Source: Xanthomonas bromi
GTDB lineage: Bacteria > Pseudomonadota > Gammaproteobacteria > Xanthomonadales > Xanthomonadaceae
DNA: 64,000 nucleotides
Assembly: GCF_900092025.1 (NCBI RefSeq)
Contig: NZ_FLTX01000032.1
Coordinates: 1-64,000, forward strand
Direction of reading: 5' to 3'
Positions 1-8,384 of the stretch are shown here, piece by piece. Under the pieces are notes generated by a model. That model was not told where the DNA came from. It did not search any database and was given only the letters and a program-made list of their open reading frames with translations. The translations under genes were made by a program, and so were the position numbers. Position 1 is the first letter of the stretch. Each line of letters opens with the position of its first letter.

Positions 1-596
1 TTGCCGCCGCACTTGCCGTCCCCCTGCGAACCGATCGCAAAGAACAAACGCGGATCCTGCTTCAGGCCTTGCAATGCGGCCTTCAGGTCGGGGGGCGTAG
101 ATGGATCGTTGATCTTGTCGTCGAGATTCTTGTACTCGATCGGCATCTGGTCCTTGTGAGCATTCAGAGTCGAAACGATCTGAAGCTCCGATTTGGTCAG
201 CGTGCCATCGTTCCAGGTGACCGTCGAACCGTCCAACGCCGGCGGCGCATCCTTCCCCTTGATGTTCTTGGGATCGAAATCGTAGCCCAAGGATGGCCAC
301 GAGGTGCGGTTTTCAATCGGCTGGCTGGCGTCCCAGTCCGATGCGGACATCGGCGTGTTGGCATCGCCGCCTGGCGCATTCGCCGCGGCATCATCTGACG
401 CACTTGTTGGCGTGTTGGCTTGGAGAGCCGCCAGCAGCAGATAGATTTGCTGAAAAATGTTGTCCATCGTCGATGGCAGATCATGGCCATCCGCAGACGA
501 ATCAGCCCCGAACAGCTCCGACGAAGACGACTCGTTTGAAGAGGTACCCAGCAATTGGCTGGGGTTACTTCCGGTAGAAAGCGTGTTGAGCGACAT
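1..596 (-). CDS. hrpF: HrpF type III translocon protein, N-terminal part (cut by window edge)
   Basis: About 198 residues are present, starting MSLNTLSTGSNPSQ at 596 on the minus strand and open to the left edge. The N-terminus is Ser/Asn/Asp-rich and hydrophilic, as expected for a secreted protein, and includes a short Ala/Asp/Ser-rich segment around residues 65-90. HrpF is a NolX-related protein that is secreted by the Hrp system and thought to form the translocation pore in the plant membrane. Its place at the outer edge of the hrp island, divergent from xopF1, is the usual one. A PIP box about 110-135 bp upstream supports HrpX control. The C-terminal membrane-active region lies outside the window. 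Confidence 0.9.
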   Translation of the reverse strand, partial: MSLNTLSTGSNPSQLLGTSSNESSSSELFGADSSADGHDLPSTMDNIFQQIYLLLAALQANTPTSASDDAAANAPGGDANTPMSASDWDASQPIENRTSWPSLGYDFDPKNIKGKDAPPALDGSTVTWNDGTLTKSELQIVSTLNAHKDQMPIEYKNLDDKINDPSTPPDLKAALQGLKQDPRLFFAIGSQGDGKCGG

Positions 597-636
597 ATAG
601 GCGGCCTCGCAATGACAGAATTGGCAGAGCACCTTC

Positions 637-656
637 GTATAAGTTAGTTCTTATAC
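637..656. repeat. Short palindrome upstream of hrpF
   Basis: GTATAAG and CTTATAC form a perfect 7-bp inverted repeat around a 6-nt spacer, about 40 bp upstream of the hrpF start. It could be an operator or only an AT-rich part of the promoter. No function can be assigned from sequence. Confidence 0.4.
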
Positions 657-704
657 GTCCGCACGGGTGCGCCCATGCGGGGTAGGCGCATCATGACCAA
701 TATG

Positions 705-729
705 CCGAACGCGCACCCCGACCGACGAA
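705..729 (-). promoter_or_regulatory. PIP box upstream of hrpF
   Basis: On the minus strand this reads TTCGT-N15-TTCGG, a perfect match to the HrpX-binding consensus TTCGB-N15-TTCGB. I see no good YANNNT -10 at 30-32 nt downstream, so activity is less certain than for the hrpB, hrcU, hpa1 and hpa2 boxes. Confidence 0.65.
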
Positions 730-1385
730 CTATTTTGGCGAAAAAAACGCAAAAACCGGTGGGTTGATGCGCAACCGACCGGTGCGACGCAAAGCCTTGA
801 GCGGCGATTTTTCCTGCTATGGCCCGGCGCAATAATGAATAGTGATACGGATTTTTTTGTCAGACGCCGAGAAATGTCGCGGTGTTTCGACAGCACATGT
901 CACGATCACGTGTCCTCCGTCACGTGGCGGAGGACAAAACCGGCATTATCAGTGTGCGAGCCCTGCAAAGCCATCGACTCTGCGCAGGACCATCTGCGGC
1001 GTGGAGGCCTGGGCCTGCTGGACAACCAGGGGGCGTTGAAGGAACCTGGTTGTCTGAATTTCTTTATCTCATCATCCGACCAGCGCCGTGAATCCTGGTC
1101 ATGAAGATTATTGGAATCATCCAGGGCCTCGCGATGGTGCCTGCACGCAATCATGGCGACGGCAAACGCTGGACGCGGAACTGATGATGTACGGAGAGAG
1201 TGAATGTCACGGTATCCGCCATGCGCATGTCAGCTGTCCCGATGCGAGATTGCCCGGCTGAGCCCGCATATGTTTCATAAAGCGATGGATTAGCCGCTAG
1301 ATCAGGGGCCGTCTTTACTTGCGCTTGTGTTCGCTTTTGTGAGGTGTGACACAAGTTTAGCTTAGGCAATTTTCCATCGCACCAC
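730..1385. other. Intergenic region between hrpF and the xopF1 operon
   Basis: About 650 bp between divergent HrpX-type promoters. Only short overlapping ORFs without family features occur (for example around 835-1154). I see no gene or RNA I can support. Confidence 0.6.
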
Positions 1386-1410
1386 TTCGTGTGTGGCGCG
1401 GGCGGTTCGC
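1386..1410 (+). promoter_or_regulatory. PIP box upstream of the chaperone-like gene and xopF1
   Basis: TTCGT-N15-TTCGC matches the HrpX-binding consensus exactly and lies 97 bp upstream of the ATG at 1507. The expected YANNNT -10 about 31 nt downstream is not clear; the sequence there is A-rich (CTCAAGAAAAT). Confidence 0.75.
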
Positions 1411-1506
1411 AGTGCTTCGCTCAGGCGCGCATCCCTGCTCAAGAAAATGTGACGCGCTTAACGGCGCGTTAGCAACCCATCGAAATTTTCTGGCGGAGTA
1501 CTTCAG

Positions 1507-1953
1507 ATGACGTTGGAATCGCACAATCAGAAAACAGCGAACACCAGGTTTTTTATCGGCCTGAGCGCATGTCTTGGGTTACCTGCCGCGCTTGCGCAGC
1601 GGCTCGGCGAAGGCGAAACCATTCTGGGGCCCGCTGGCATGCTGTGCCGTGTCCACACGCAGGGACAGCAAGGCGAAATGATGGCCTTCCCGGAAGTGAT
1701 CTTGCCCCTGGCGGCACGTGAGCTCAGTGGCGACGCAGTGGTGACCCTGCTGTCGCTGCAGGAGCAACTGCTGACCGAGTATGGCTGGCGGCTCACGCTC
1801 TCGGATCTTGGCCTGCTATGCGTCTGCCCGCTGTTGCTCGTGCGCACGCCTGAAGAGGTGGCCGCTGCACTGGAGCGTGGGCAAGTGGTCGCACGTGTCG
1901 TGCTGGAGGCGTTGGCGACGCAGGTCGATACGACGAACGGGGCGCCCTCATGA
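1507..1953 (+). CDS. Type III chaperone-like protein, Hpa3-type
   Basis: A 148-residue acidic protein directly upstream of xopF1, with a 4-bp ATGA overlap. Size, acidity and the leucine-rich middle (VTLLSLQEQLLTEYG) are those of class I type III effector chaperones. Position matches hpa3 of X. oryzae, which precedes the xopF1 homologue hpa4. By inference it binds XopF1 or another cargo in the cytoplasm before secretion. The start follows a GGAG ribosome binding site. The upstream PIP box indicates co-expression with the Hrp system. Family assignment rests on position and general features, so the function is inferred. Confidence 0.75.
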   Translation: MTLESHNQKTANTRFFIGLSACLGLPAALAQRLGEGETILGPAGMLCRVHTQGQQGEMMAFPEVILPLAARELSGDAVVTLLSLQEQLLTEYGWRLTLSDLGLLCVCPLLLVRTPEEVAAALERGQVVARVVLEALATQVDTTNGAPS

Positions 1954-3950
1954 AAATCTCCGGCGATATCGGCACGGCGTCCAGTAGCCGCGCAACCTCG
2001 CATCCTCCCGCACAACCAACCAGGGCCGAGGAGGCCGCTGCCCCGCCGGAAGAACGGGGGCCGACTGGCCCGCTTGCGGGCTTGCCTTCTCCAAGCTCGG
2101 CGCTGCGTGGTCGTGGCGCATCCTTTTCACCTCGCGCGAGGACCCATGCAGCTGAGGGAGGGACCAGACACGGTGGCCCACATCGGTCCGAGTCGTCGCA
2201 CTCGCCGGACGCAACGATTCTCAGTACGCAGGCCGCGTCCACACATCAGGAAATTGAAGCAGCGGATGTGCCTGCCGCTGGGGCGACCTATGCCGAGCGC
2301 AGCGCGTCGGCCGCCGCCGAGGTGAAAGCGCAGCTACGTGCCCGCCTGGACGATCTGCCATTTGCTGCGCCCTCGGAAGAGCAGACTGCATTGCAGGCAA
2401 GCTTCCTGGAGTGGGTAGACGCACGCGTGCAGGAACGCATCACTGCCTTCGGGCCGGATGCCGGTTACCAGGCCGTCGGTGATATGAAGGCCGCAGGCGC
2501 AAAAGCAACCTTGCCGATCGCCTACGAATGTCTCAGGGCGTTCATCACCGGCGCGCTGCGCAACCCGGTCGGTATCGCCGCGGGTGCGGCCTACGCTGCC
2601 GCGCGGGCGCGTGATGCGGAGGAGTTGAGTACAGCGGTGGTTGCTGGTACGGCGGCGGGGACGGCGTCCTATACCAACGATACGCTGGTGATGCCGGCAA
2701 TGGATCGGCGCGCGCGCGTTGCCAACTTGATGAGGTTTCAGGCCATCGACCCCAAAATCCTGGTGCCCGATCCACCACCGGTCATTCTGGAAGTCACCGC
2801 TGAGGGCAAGCGCTTCACGCGTCCGGGCGAGAACAATGCACCGACGCTTGCCGAACTCAAGGCGCTGACCTACGGGCGCCGGCTGGCGATCACTCAGCGT
2901 CAATCGATCTTGGATGACAAGTCAATCGATACCTTGTTGTTCAAGCCAGCGCTCACTGCAGGGTTCAATGCCGCGCGGCGGACAGACACTTCCGGGGGGG
3001 CGCTAACGCCCGCTGGCCAGCTGGGGTTGAGCGCGCTCGCCGTTGGCGGAGCCGGAGTGGTCCATAAGGCGGTGCTTGAAACAGGCAAGGCCGTGGCACG
3101 TACCGGCCAAATGAGCGTCCCGGATCTGATTGGAGGAGAGCAACGGCTGAATCTATTCGGGTTGGCATTGCCCGACAAAACGCGTCGGCCTGCACAATGG
3201 TCCGACGCCGTGCATTTCCCGCCCAGGTATTTACTGGAAACCGGAAAAGAAGCCCTGGCGTTGGCAAGGCAGGGCTTCAACAGCGCCAATGCGGCTTCTG
3301 CGACGGTGCAAAGATTGCTTGCCGGCCACATGCTGAACAATGTACTAGCCACCTTCGGCGCGCTTGGGGCCGCGCGCGTGATCGCAGCGCCGTTGAGTGG
3401 CGGGGACCGCATCCGCATTGCTGGCGAACGAAGCAAGTCCACCGCTGTCGTCATGCAGCAGGCCGTGCAAAGCCTGTTCAACAGCACATTGTGGAATGCG
3501 CTCAAGGCCAGAATGGGCACCGACAACGCTCCGGTGCGACTGGATAATGAACGTGCCGCCATTGCAGCCGATCATAAACGCACCATCGCACGCACGCTTG
3601 AAGCCTTGGCTGAGCCCATCGACCAGGCGATCGTAGCGTTCTCTGGGCCGACGCCTGCCGAGGCGGAGCGTGCCATGGAGCAGGGGGTGCGCGCTGCATC
3701 TGCCCCTGGGCCACATGCTCAGGCATTGTGTGCCGCTCTGGAGACCTTGCGGACAGAGATCGGCACGCAGTCCGTCTCGATTGCGACCATTGATGTGGTA
3801 CGCACTGCTCTGCATAACGGTTGGAGGGAAACGCTTAGCGGGGTGCCGCGCAACGAAGCCACCCAGGCGCTGGATAATCAGCTGCAAACGCTCAAGCGTG
3901 CATTGCACGAGAGCGAGCAACTTCGCCAGTGGGAAAGCGGGCGAGCATGA
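1950..3950 (+). CDS. xopF1: Type III effector XopF1
   Basis: 666 residues, close to the usual length of XopF1/Hpa4. The first 100 residues are rich in Ser, Ala, Pro and Thr and low in hydrophobic residues, as in type III secretion signals. The middle has Ala/Gly-rich stretches (VGIAAGAAYAAARARDAEEL; LGLSALAVGGAGVVHKAV) that may be membrane-active; the C-terminal third is helical and charged. Location between hrpF and hpaB is the normal xopF1 site. Translationally coupled to the upstream chaperone-like gene and under its PIP box. The effector's role in the plant cell is not visible from sequence. Confidence 0.88.
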   Translation: MKISGDIGTASSSRATSHPPAQPTRAEEAAAPPEERGPTGPLAGLPSPSSALRGRGASFSPRARTHAAEGGTRHGGPHRSESSHSPDATILSTQAASTHQEIEAADVPAAGATYAERSASAAAEVKAQLRARLDDLPFAAPSEEQTALQASFLEWVDARVQERITAFGPDAGYQAVGDMKAAGAKATLPIAYECLRAFITGALRNPVGIAAGAAYAAARARDAEELSTAVVAGTAAGTASYTNDTLVMPAMDRRARVANLMRFQAIDPKILVPDPPPVILEVTAEGKRFTRPGENNAPTLAELKALTYGRRLAITQRQSILDDKSIDTLLFKPALTAGFNAARRTDTSGGALTPAGQLGLSALAVGGAGVVHKAVLETGKAVARTGQMSVPDLIGGEQRLNLFGLALPDKTRRPAQWSDAVHFPPRYLLETGKEALALARQGFNSANAASATVQRLLAGHMLNNVLATFGALGAARVIAAPLSGGDRIRIAGERSKSTAVVMQQAVQSLFNSTLWNALKARMGTDNAPVRLDNERAAIAADHKRTIARTLEALAEPIDQAIVAFSGPTPAEAERAMEQGVRAASAPGPHAQALCAALETLRTEIGTQSVSIATIDVVRTALHNGWRETLSGVPRNEATQALDNQLQTLKRALHESEQLRQWESGRA

Positions 3951-4071
3951 GCGCTCAGTCACCGTGTTGATCCTTCTGCGTCTTGCACACTGCCGCCACA
4001 GACGTCATCGTCGTCGCGTCTGTGGCCTGGGGTGGCGGCAGGTACGCAGCTGCCAGTGAGGATGGAATGGG

Positions 4072-4473
4072 GTGTCCTTGATCCCGAGCAGCGTCGTCAG
4101 CCGCTCATTGCATCAAGGCAGGCATCGCATCTGCGACGCGGTTGCGCGGTTGCTTCGGCCCGCGCTCGATGTCACCACGGAACGCGAACAGGGTAAAGCG
4201 CTCGCCGGAAAGGTGGCCGTCTCCTTCGCCTGCGTCGAAAGCATCGGTACCTCCGCTGCACGATCGGAGGGGCGTCACGCGGCAGATCAGCTGCGCGGTC
4301 TCTTTGTGTGTGCAGTGTCGGCCATCGCGGCGATGTCGCAAGACGCATCTGCGACGACTTCCAGCCCTTCAGCGTATGCCGGGGAACAAGCCGATTGGGT
4401 CAGGCGCGGCGAGTCACGCTCGACACCCGAAGTAGAGCTACAGTTGGAACCATTGGTGCCACGGGGCAGATGA
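4072..4473 (+). CDS. Possible small protein between xopF1 and hpaB
   Basis: A 133-residue open frame in the 636-bp gap between convergent xopF1 and hpaB. It shows no motif, signal peptide or membrane segment, and competing ORFs exist on both strands. In other xanthomonads the hpaB-hrpF interval holds variable small hpa genes, so this could be a divergent or decayed one. It may equally be non-coding. I cannot recognise a family. Confidence 0.22.
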   Translation: MSLIPSSVVSRSLHQGRHRICDAVARLLRPALDVTTEREQGKALAGKVAVSFACVESIGTSAARSEGRHAADQLRGLFVCAVSAIAAMSQDASATTSSPSAYAGEQADWVRRGESRSTPEVELQLEPLVPRGR

Positions 4474-4586
4474 AGCGCACATCCGGGTGGACTGGTCGCC
4501 GAGCTGTGTCGCTGTGCCACGGGTCAGCTGGTAGGAACGGCTGCAACCACGATTGACACCATCGGGAAGATATTGACCAGCCTGCA

Positions 4587-5057
4587 TCATGCGCGTAGCC
4601 ACAGATAATTTCCTGTCGCAATTCCTTCGAACATTTCGTCGTGTGCAACGAAGATATTATTGTTCCAGTAACGGCCATGTTCGGCGTAGTGGGCGAGCAG
4701 ATCACAGATCCAGGCGCCATCCACATCGTCATCCAGAGGCACCCGCACGATCAAGACGATAACGCCGACATCATTCAACCCAAGCTGTGCCTGATCTTGC
4801 GCATACACGGACAAATTGGCTTCCAGCAAGAGCCGGAAAACGTTGAGCGTCCGTCCCGCAGGTGGCAGCCCGTAGGAGATTCGTAAATAGAGCGCTTCTT
4901 CTTGCACATCCTCTTCGGACTGTGGCGCCGGCACGTGTAGATAGACTTCGAACCCTTCGACCCAAAGCACGCGGCTGCTGAGCACCGACTCCACATCCGG
5001 CAAGTCCAGTGCCTCGCACATCTGTCGAACGATTATTTCGAATCGCGCGCTGCTCAT
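4587..5057 (-). CDS. hpaB: HpaB general type III export-control chaperone
   Basis: 156 residues, the exact usual length of HpaB. Acidic, with the class I chaperone pattern (PDVESVLSSRVLWVEGFEVYLHV near the N-terminus, then a hydrophobic LNDVGVIVLIVRVPLDDDVDG strand region). HpaB binds many effectors and the HrcN ATPase, promotes effector translocation and blocks premature export of non-effectors. It lies 53 bp downstream of hrpE on the same strand and probably shares its transcript. No terminator or separate PIP box is visible between them. Confidence 0.95.
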   Translation of the reverse strand: MSSARFEIIVRQMCEALDLPDVESVLSSRVLWVEGFEVYLHVPAPQSEEDVQEEALYLRISYGLPPAGRTLNVFRLLLEANLSVYAQDQAQLGLNDVGVIVLIVRVPLDDDVDGAWICDLLAHYAEHGRYWNNNIFVAHDEMFEGIATGNYLWLRA

Positions 5058-5110
5058 GTTGATAGGACACGCGCAGGGCCCCCTACAAGCCCTGCGCTTG
5101 CCAGTACAAC

Positions 5111-5392
5111 TTACTGCCCAACTAACTGCTTGGCATTGTCGCCGGCCTTGCCGATGAACTTATTCAATGCCACGTTGAAGTCCAGATCGTTTTTGAGCTG
5201 CGTGATCTTGTTGTTCATGGATTTCTGGGCTTCGTCCGAGGCAGACATGTCGCCGAGCATCGAATTCATCTGCCCAGTCGCTCCGCTTAGTGCAGCGCCA
5301 CCGGAAAGTCCATTTGACATACCTGCTGTAGCGGCGTCCGTACCTTGCTTGAAACGCGAACCCCATGTATTCATTGATGCGAAAAGTGACAT
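5111..5392 (-). CDS. hrpE: Hrp pilin HrpE
   Basis: 93 residues, identical in length to known Xanthomonas HrpE. The N-terminal half is Gly/Ser/Ala-rich and flexible (GMSNGLSGGAALSGATGQMN); the C-terminal half is an amphipathic helix (ASDEAQKSMNNKITQLKNDL onward), as in type III pilins. HrpE polymerises into the extracellular Hrp pilus that carries effectors across the plant wall. A strong GAAGGAG ribosome binding site precedes the ATG, fitting a highly expressed structural subunit. No perfect PIP box is seen immediately upstream. Confidence 0.93.
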   Translation of the reverse strand: MSLFASMNTWGSRFKQGTDAATAGMSNGLSGGAALSGATGQMNSMLGDMSASDEAQKSMNNKITQLKNDLDFNVALNKFIGKAGDNAKQLVGQ

Positions 5393-5472
5393 CCTAATAC
5401 TCCTTCGTAGTTAGCATGTAATGGTGCGCCTGCTGGCGCGGTGTACTTGGTCGAAGTGACCAAGAAATCGAT

Positions 5473-5715
5473 TTACGGCATGCCCGCGATGTGCGCGACG
5501 ATGTTGCGTGCTGCAGTAATGCCATCATGCAAGACGTTGAAGTCGCTACGTGCAGCCTGGTCGCTCGCCTCAGACCAGCGCACACGGACCTGTTGTGCGG
5601 TGGCATCGAGGGCCGCCTCCACGTTCCGCAGCCGCTGGCCAGATGGATCCGCCGCCTTGGTCTGCAAAATCTTACTCATATCCTGGGTGACCGTATCGGT
5701 CATGGCATCGAACAT
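5473..5715 (-). CDS. hrpD6: HrpD6 type III regulatory/structural protein
   Basis: 80 residues, highly charged and helical throughout, with no signal peptide or membrane segment. Size and position between hrpD5 and hrpE identify HrpD6. In X. oryzae HrpD6 affects hrp gene expression and secretion of some proteins, but its biochemical role is unclear. It lies 9 bp after hrpD5 and ends the hrcQ-hrpD6 operon. Confidence 0.9.
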   Translation of the reverse strand: MFDAMTDTVTQDMSKILQTKAADPSGQRLRNVEAALDATAQQVRVRWSEASDQAARSDFNVLHDGITAARNIVAHIAGMP

Positions 5716-5724
5716 AGTGGGCTC

Positions 5725-6663
5725 TCATTGCGCCGCTTGCTGCGGCAGGGATGTCATGTGCTTGGTACCATCCGGCGTTTCGACATAATGTAGGCCGTCG
5801 GAGAGCAGTGCCGCGTCATAATTGTCCGGCGGCTTCACAGATGGATCTTGCTGGCTGATCTCCACGTGTAGCGCGCGGACCTCAGGGCCCAGGTCGCTAC
5901 GCACGTCGGCAATGCGGCGGCTTGCACGTTCGGCGTTGTCGCTGCTACCGGAAACCGAAAAAACGCCATGGCCTTCGTAACGTACGCTGAGGGCGGGGTC
6001 AGCCAGGGTGTCGCGCAGCGTTGCCAGCACTTCGTCCACCACGGCCACATTGACGCCGAGGTCTGGATGGTACCGATGCACCTGGGTGCGCAGGCGTGCG
6101 GCATCGGCGCTGCTGGATACCAGTCCTTCGATCAGCACGCGCGTACCGACGCGTTCAGCGTGCGCTTCGCGCAAACCCAGTTGTTTCAATAAGGCCTTGG
6201 CCTGATTGACCGCATTTTCCGGACGTTGCGGGGTAGCGGCGTTCGACAGAAACGCCGGTTGCAATGAAGGGAGCAACGCTGCGGCGGCGAGCGCTAGCAC
6301 GGCGCCCACCGCAGTACGCAAGATCCTGCGCCTGGACGTGCTGGGCACCGGCGTCGGCTCTGGGGAAAGAAGCCGCTCCAGCAGTGCCACATCGTCCGGC
6401 CAATCGGCAGCAGCATCGCCGACACATAGCACCAGGTGGCCGAAGCGGACTGGCAGAAACGCAGTAAAGCACGTTTCTGGCAACGTCTCGCTGCTACAAC
6501 GGGTTTGACCATCATTCTCTACCTCGATAATGAGTGAGCAACCAGGCCAGTCGTCTATTCGGATATCGGTTTCGGGATCGCTACCCAGTGTGTAACGACC
6601 TTGTGCTAAATCTAATCGCGCGCCGGCATGGATTCCTGTCAATACGCGAAGCTGCATGGTCAT
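5725..6663 (-). CDS. hrpD5: HrpD5 inner-membrane ring protein (HrcD/SctD type)
   Basis: 312 residues. The first 100 form an FHA-like cytoplasmic domain (LRVLTGIHAGARLDLAQGRYTLGSDPETDI is the typical start). A transmembrane helix follows near residues 116-135 (TAVGAVLALAAAALLPSL), then periplasmic ring-building motifs. This is the outer ring of the type III inner-membrane base, paired with lipoprotein HrcJ. The ATG overlaps the hpaA stop by 4 bp (ATGA), indicating translational coupling. Confidence 0.92.
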   Translation of the reverse strand: MTMQLRVLTGIHAGARLDLAQGRYTLGSDPETDIRIDDWPGCSLIIEVENDGQTRCSSETLPETCFTAFLPVRFGHLVLCVGDAAADWPDDVALLERLLSPEPTPVPSTSRRRILRTAVGAVLALAAAALLPSLQPAFLSNAATPQRPENAVNQAKALLKQLGLREAHAERVGTRVLIEGLVSSSADAARLRTQVHRYHPDLGVNVAVVDEVLATLRDTLADPALSVRYEGHGVFSVSGSSDNAERASRRIADVRSDLGPEVRALHVEISQQDPSVKPPDNYDAALLSDGLHYVETPDGTKHMTSLPQQAAQ

Positions 6664-7478
6664 GGGCGAACCTCCTGAGCGGCCTGTTCTGGGCGCTCAA
6701 TCAACAATGTGTTCAGACGCGTGATGGCATGTGCACGATCGGCCCGTCTGCGCGGCTTTTCCGCGTTCAGCAATATCAGTGGAAGCAATAGGTGAAAATT
6801 ACGGAGCGCGGGCACCGGTTCCAGCTCCGACGGCATCAGCTCCAACAATCGCTTCCGCAAGTCCTGCAGGGTTTCCGTAGCGGTGCTCTTGCTGTACGAG
6901 CGAAGATGCTCGCGCATCAACCTCCAGACCGTCGTGGTCAACGGAGCGATGGCGGGATGCGCAACGCCGATGGTGCGCAGTTCGACAAGCGCTGCAGCAA
7001 GCGCGTGTCGCCTGACCATCGGGTCGGCCACGCGTGTGGTCGCATAGCGATCGAGAAGTCCGTCGATGCAGGCATGGAGGCTGTCGCCCAATTCCGTTGG
7101 CGCAGCGCTCTGCCACTGTCCTGCCTGCGGATCGTCAGCATGCGGATTGCGACCACCCTCATGCTGCTGATCCCCCTGCCTCTGCTCGTGGCCCTGGGAC
7201 GGAGCGATTGCGACGCTGACCCGCCCGCGCAGCGCGCACACGCGCTTGGCATCGATCTCTTCCTGCTCGGTTGCGTCGAATTCATCTTCCTGGCCGTCCA
7301 GCGACCGTAAGCCGCGTCGTCGCCTGCGCAGTGGGGCAGGGCGCAGACGCGGTGCATGGGTCGCAGCGTCGGTCGTCGGCGCTGCGCTAGTGCCTGCCGC
7401 GTCCGCATGCTGATGTGAGGCGTCATGCTCAACTGAAACCGGGGGCCGCAACGTGCCGGGCGAAATGCGACGGATCAT
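6660..7478 (-). CDS. hpaA: HpaA, secreted control protein of the type III system
   Basis: 272 residues from the ATG at 7478 (MIRRISPGTLRPP), which overlaps the hrcS stop as ATGA; a longer in-frame start at 7535 would lie inside hrcS and is rejected. Near residue 50 is a basic run (PLRRRRRGLRS), reported as a nuclear-localisation-like signal in this family. The C-terminal part is helical. HpaA interacts with HpaB and controls the switch that frees HpaB for effector export, and is itself translocated. Part of the hrcQ-hrpD6 operon. Confidence 0.92.
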   Translation of the reverse strand: MIRRISPGTLRPPVSVEHDASHQHADAAGTSAAPTTDAATHAPRLRPAPLRRRRRGLRSLDGQEDEFDATEQEEIDAKRVCALRGRVSVAIAPSQGHEQRQGDQQHEGGRNPHADDPQAGQWQSAAPTELGDSLHACIDGLLDRYATTRVADPMVRRHALAAALVELRTIGVAHPAIAPLTTTVWRLMREHLRSYSKSTATETLQDLRKRLLELMPSELEPVPALRNFHLLLPLILLNAEKPRRRADRAHAITRLNTLLIERPEQAAQEVRP

Positions 7479-7735
7479 GGGAATGCCGCCTGCATCAATG
7501 CCTGGCCGAACTGCATGATCGCAGAAGCACCCCAAGGCGCTGTCACCGCAATGGCAGCCACCACCACCATCAGCTTGAGCGCAAACGAAATCGATGCATC
7601 CTGCAGCGACATCACCGCCTGGATGAAGGCGATCAGGAGCCCGGACAGCGCAGCGACACCGACCACCGGCAAGGACACCTTGAGGCAGAGCAGCAACGCT
7701 TCGGAGGTAAATCGCACTAGATCGTCGTGGTCCAT
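7475..7735 (-). CDS. hrcS: HrcS (SctS/FliQ) export apparatus protein
   Basis: 86 residues with two transmembrane hairpin helices (about 15-40 and 49-75), the standard FliQ-family layout. With HrcR and HrcT it forms the helical export gate in the inner-membrane ring. It starts 4 nt after the hrcR stop and overlaps hpaA by 4 bp. Confidence 0.96.
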   Translation of the reverse strand: MDHDDLVRFTSEALLLCLKVSLPVVGVAALSGLLIAFIQAVMSLQDASISFALKLMVVVAAIAVTAPWGASAIMQFGQALMQAAFP

Positions 7736-7739
7736 GGGG

Positions 7740-8384
7740 TCACCGATAGCTCAGAACCAGGCCATGAATCAGCATCGACCAGCCATCCATTGCGACAAAC
7801 AGCAACAGTTTGAATGGAATCGCCACATTGGTCGGTGTGACCTGCGAAAGCCCCATTGCCATCAGGGCATTGGCCACCACCAGGTCGATGACAATGAAAA
7901 CCAGATAGAGAAGAAATCCGATGCGGAATGCTTCGGTCAATTCACTGAGCGTGAATGCAGGAGCCAAGACAAGCAAATCGTCCGACTTGAGCATAGCGGC
8001 CTTGTCCTTTGGCCAAATCTGTTGTGCAGATCGCATAAAAAATACTTTTTCGCGTTCACGCGTGTGTTTCAGGAGGAATTGCCGAAAAGGCTCACGGCAG
8101 GCATCGAGCAGCACGACCACACGGTTGTTATCCGACCCGGCACCGTAAGTCTGCGCGGCCTTGAATGCCTCCATCCCCACTGGTGCCATCACAAAGCACG
8201 ACACCAACAAGGCAACGCCGTTGAGGACCATGTTCGGCGGCACCTGCTGCACGCCGATCGCATTGCGTAGCAAGCCGAGCACGACCACGATCTTCGTGTA
8301 GGAAGTGACCACCATCGCTGCGAAGGGCAGCAATCCCAGCATGAGGACCACCAGCAGCAGTGAGCCAACGTCAGGCATCTGCAT
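7740..8384 (-). CDS. hrcR: HrcR (SctR/FliP) export apparatus protein
   Basis: 214 residues from MQMPDVGSLLL at 8384; this start gives the family length and a 14-bp overlap with the hrcQ end. Four transmembrane segments are visible, with FliP-family motifs VVVLGLLRNAIGVQQVPPN and LLYLVFIVIDLVVANALMAM. HrcR is the main subunit of the export gate. Confidence 0.96.
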   Translation of the reverse strand: MQMPDVGSLLLVVLMLGLLPFAAMVVTSYTKIVVVLGLLRNAIGVQQVPPNMVLNGVALLVSCFVMAPVGMEAFKAAQTYGAGSDNNRVVVLLDACREPFRQFLLKHTREREKVFFMRSAQQIWPKDKAAMLKSDDLLVLAPAFTLSELTEAFRIGFLLYLVFIVIDLVVANALMAMGLSQVTPTNVAIPFKLLLFVAMDGWSMLIHGLVLSYR

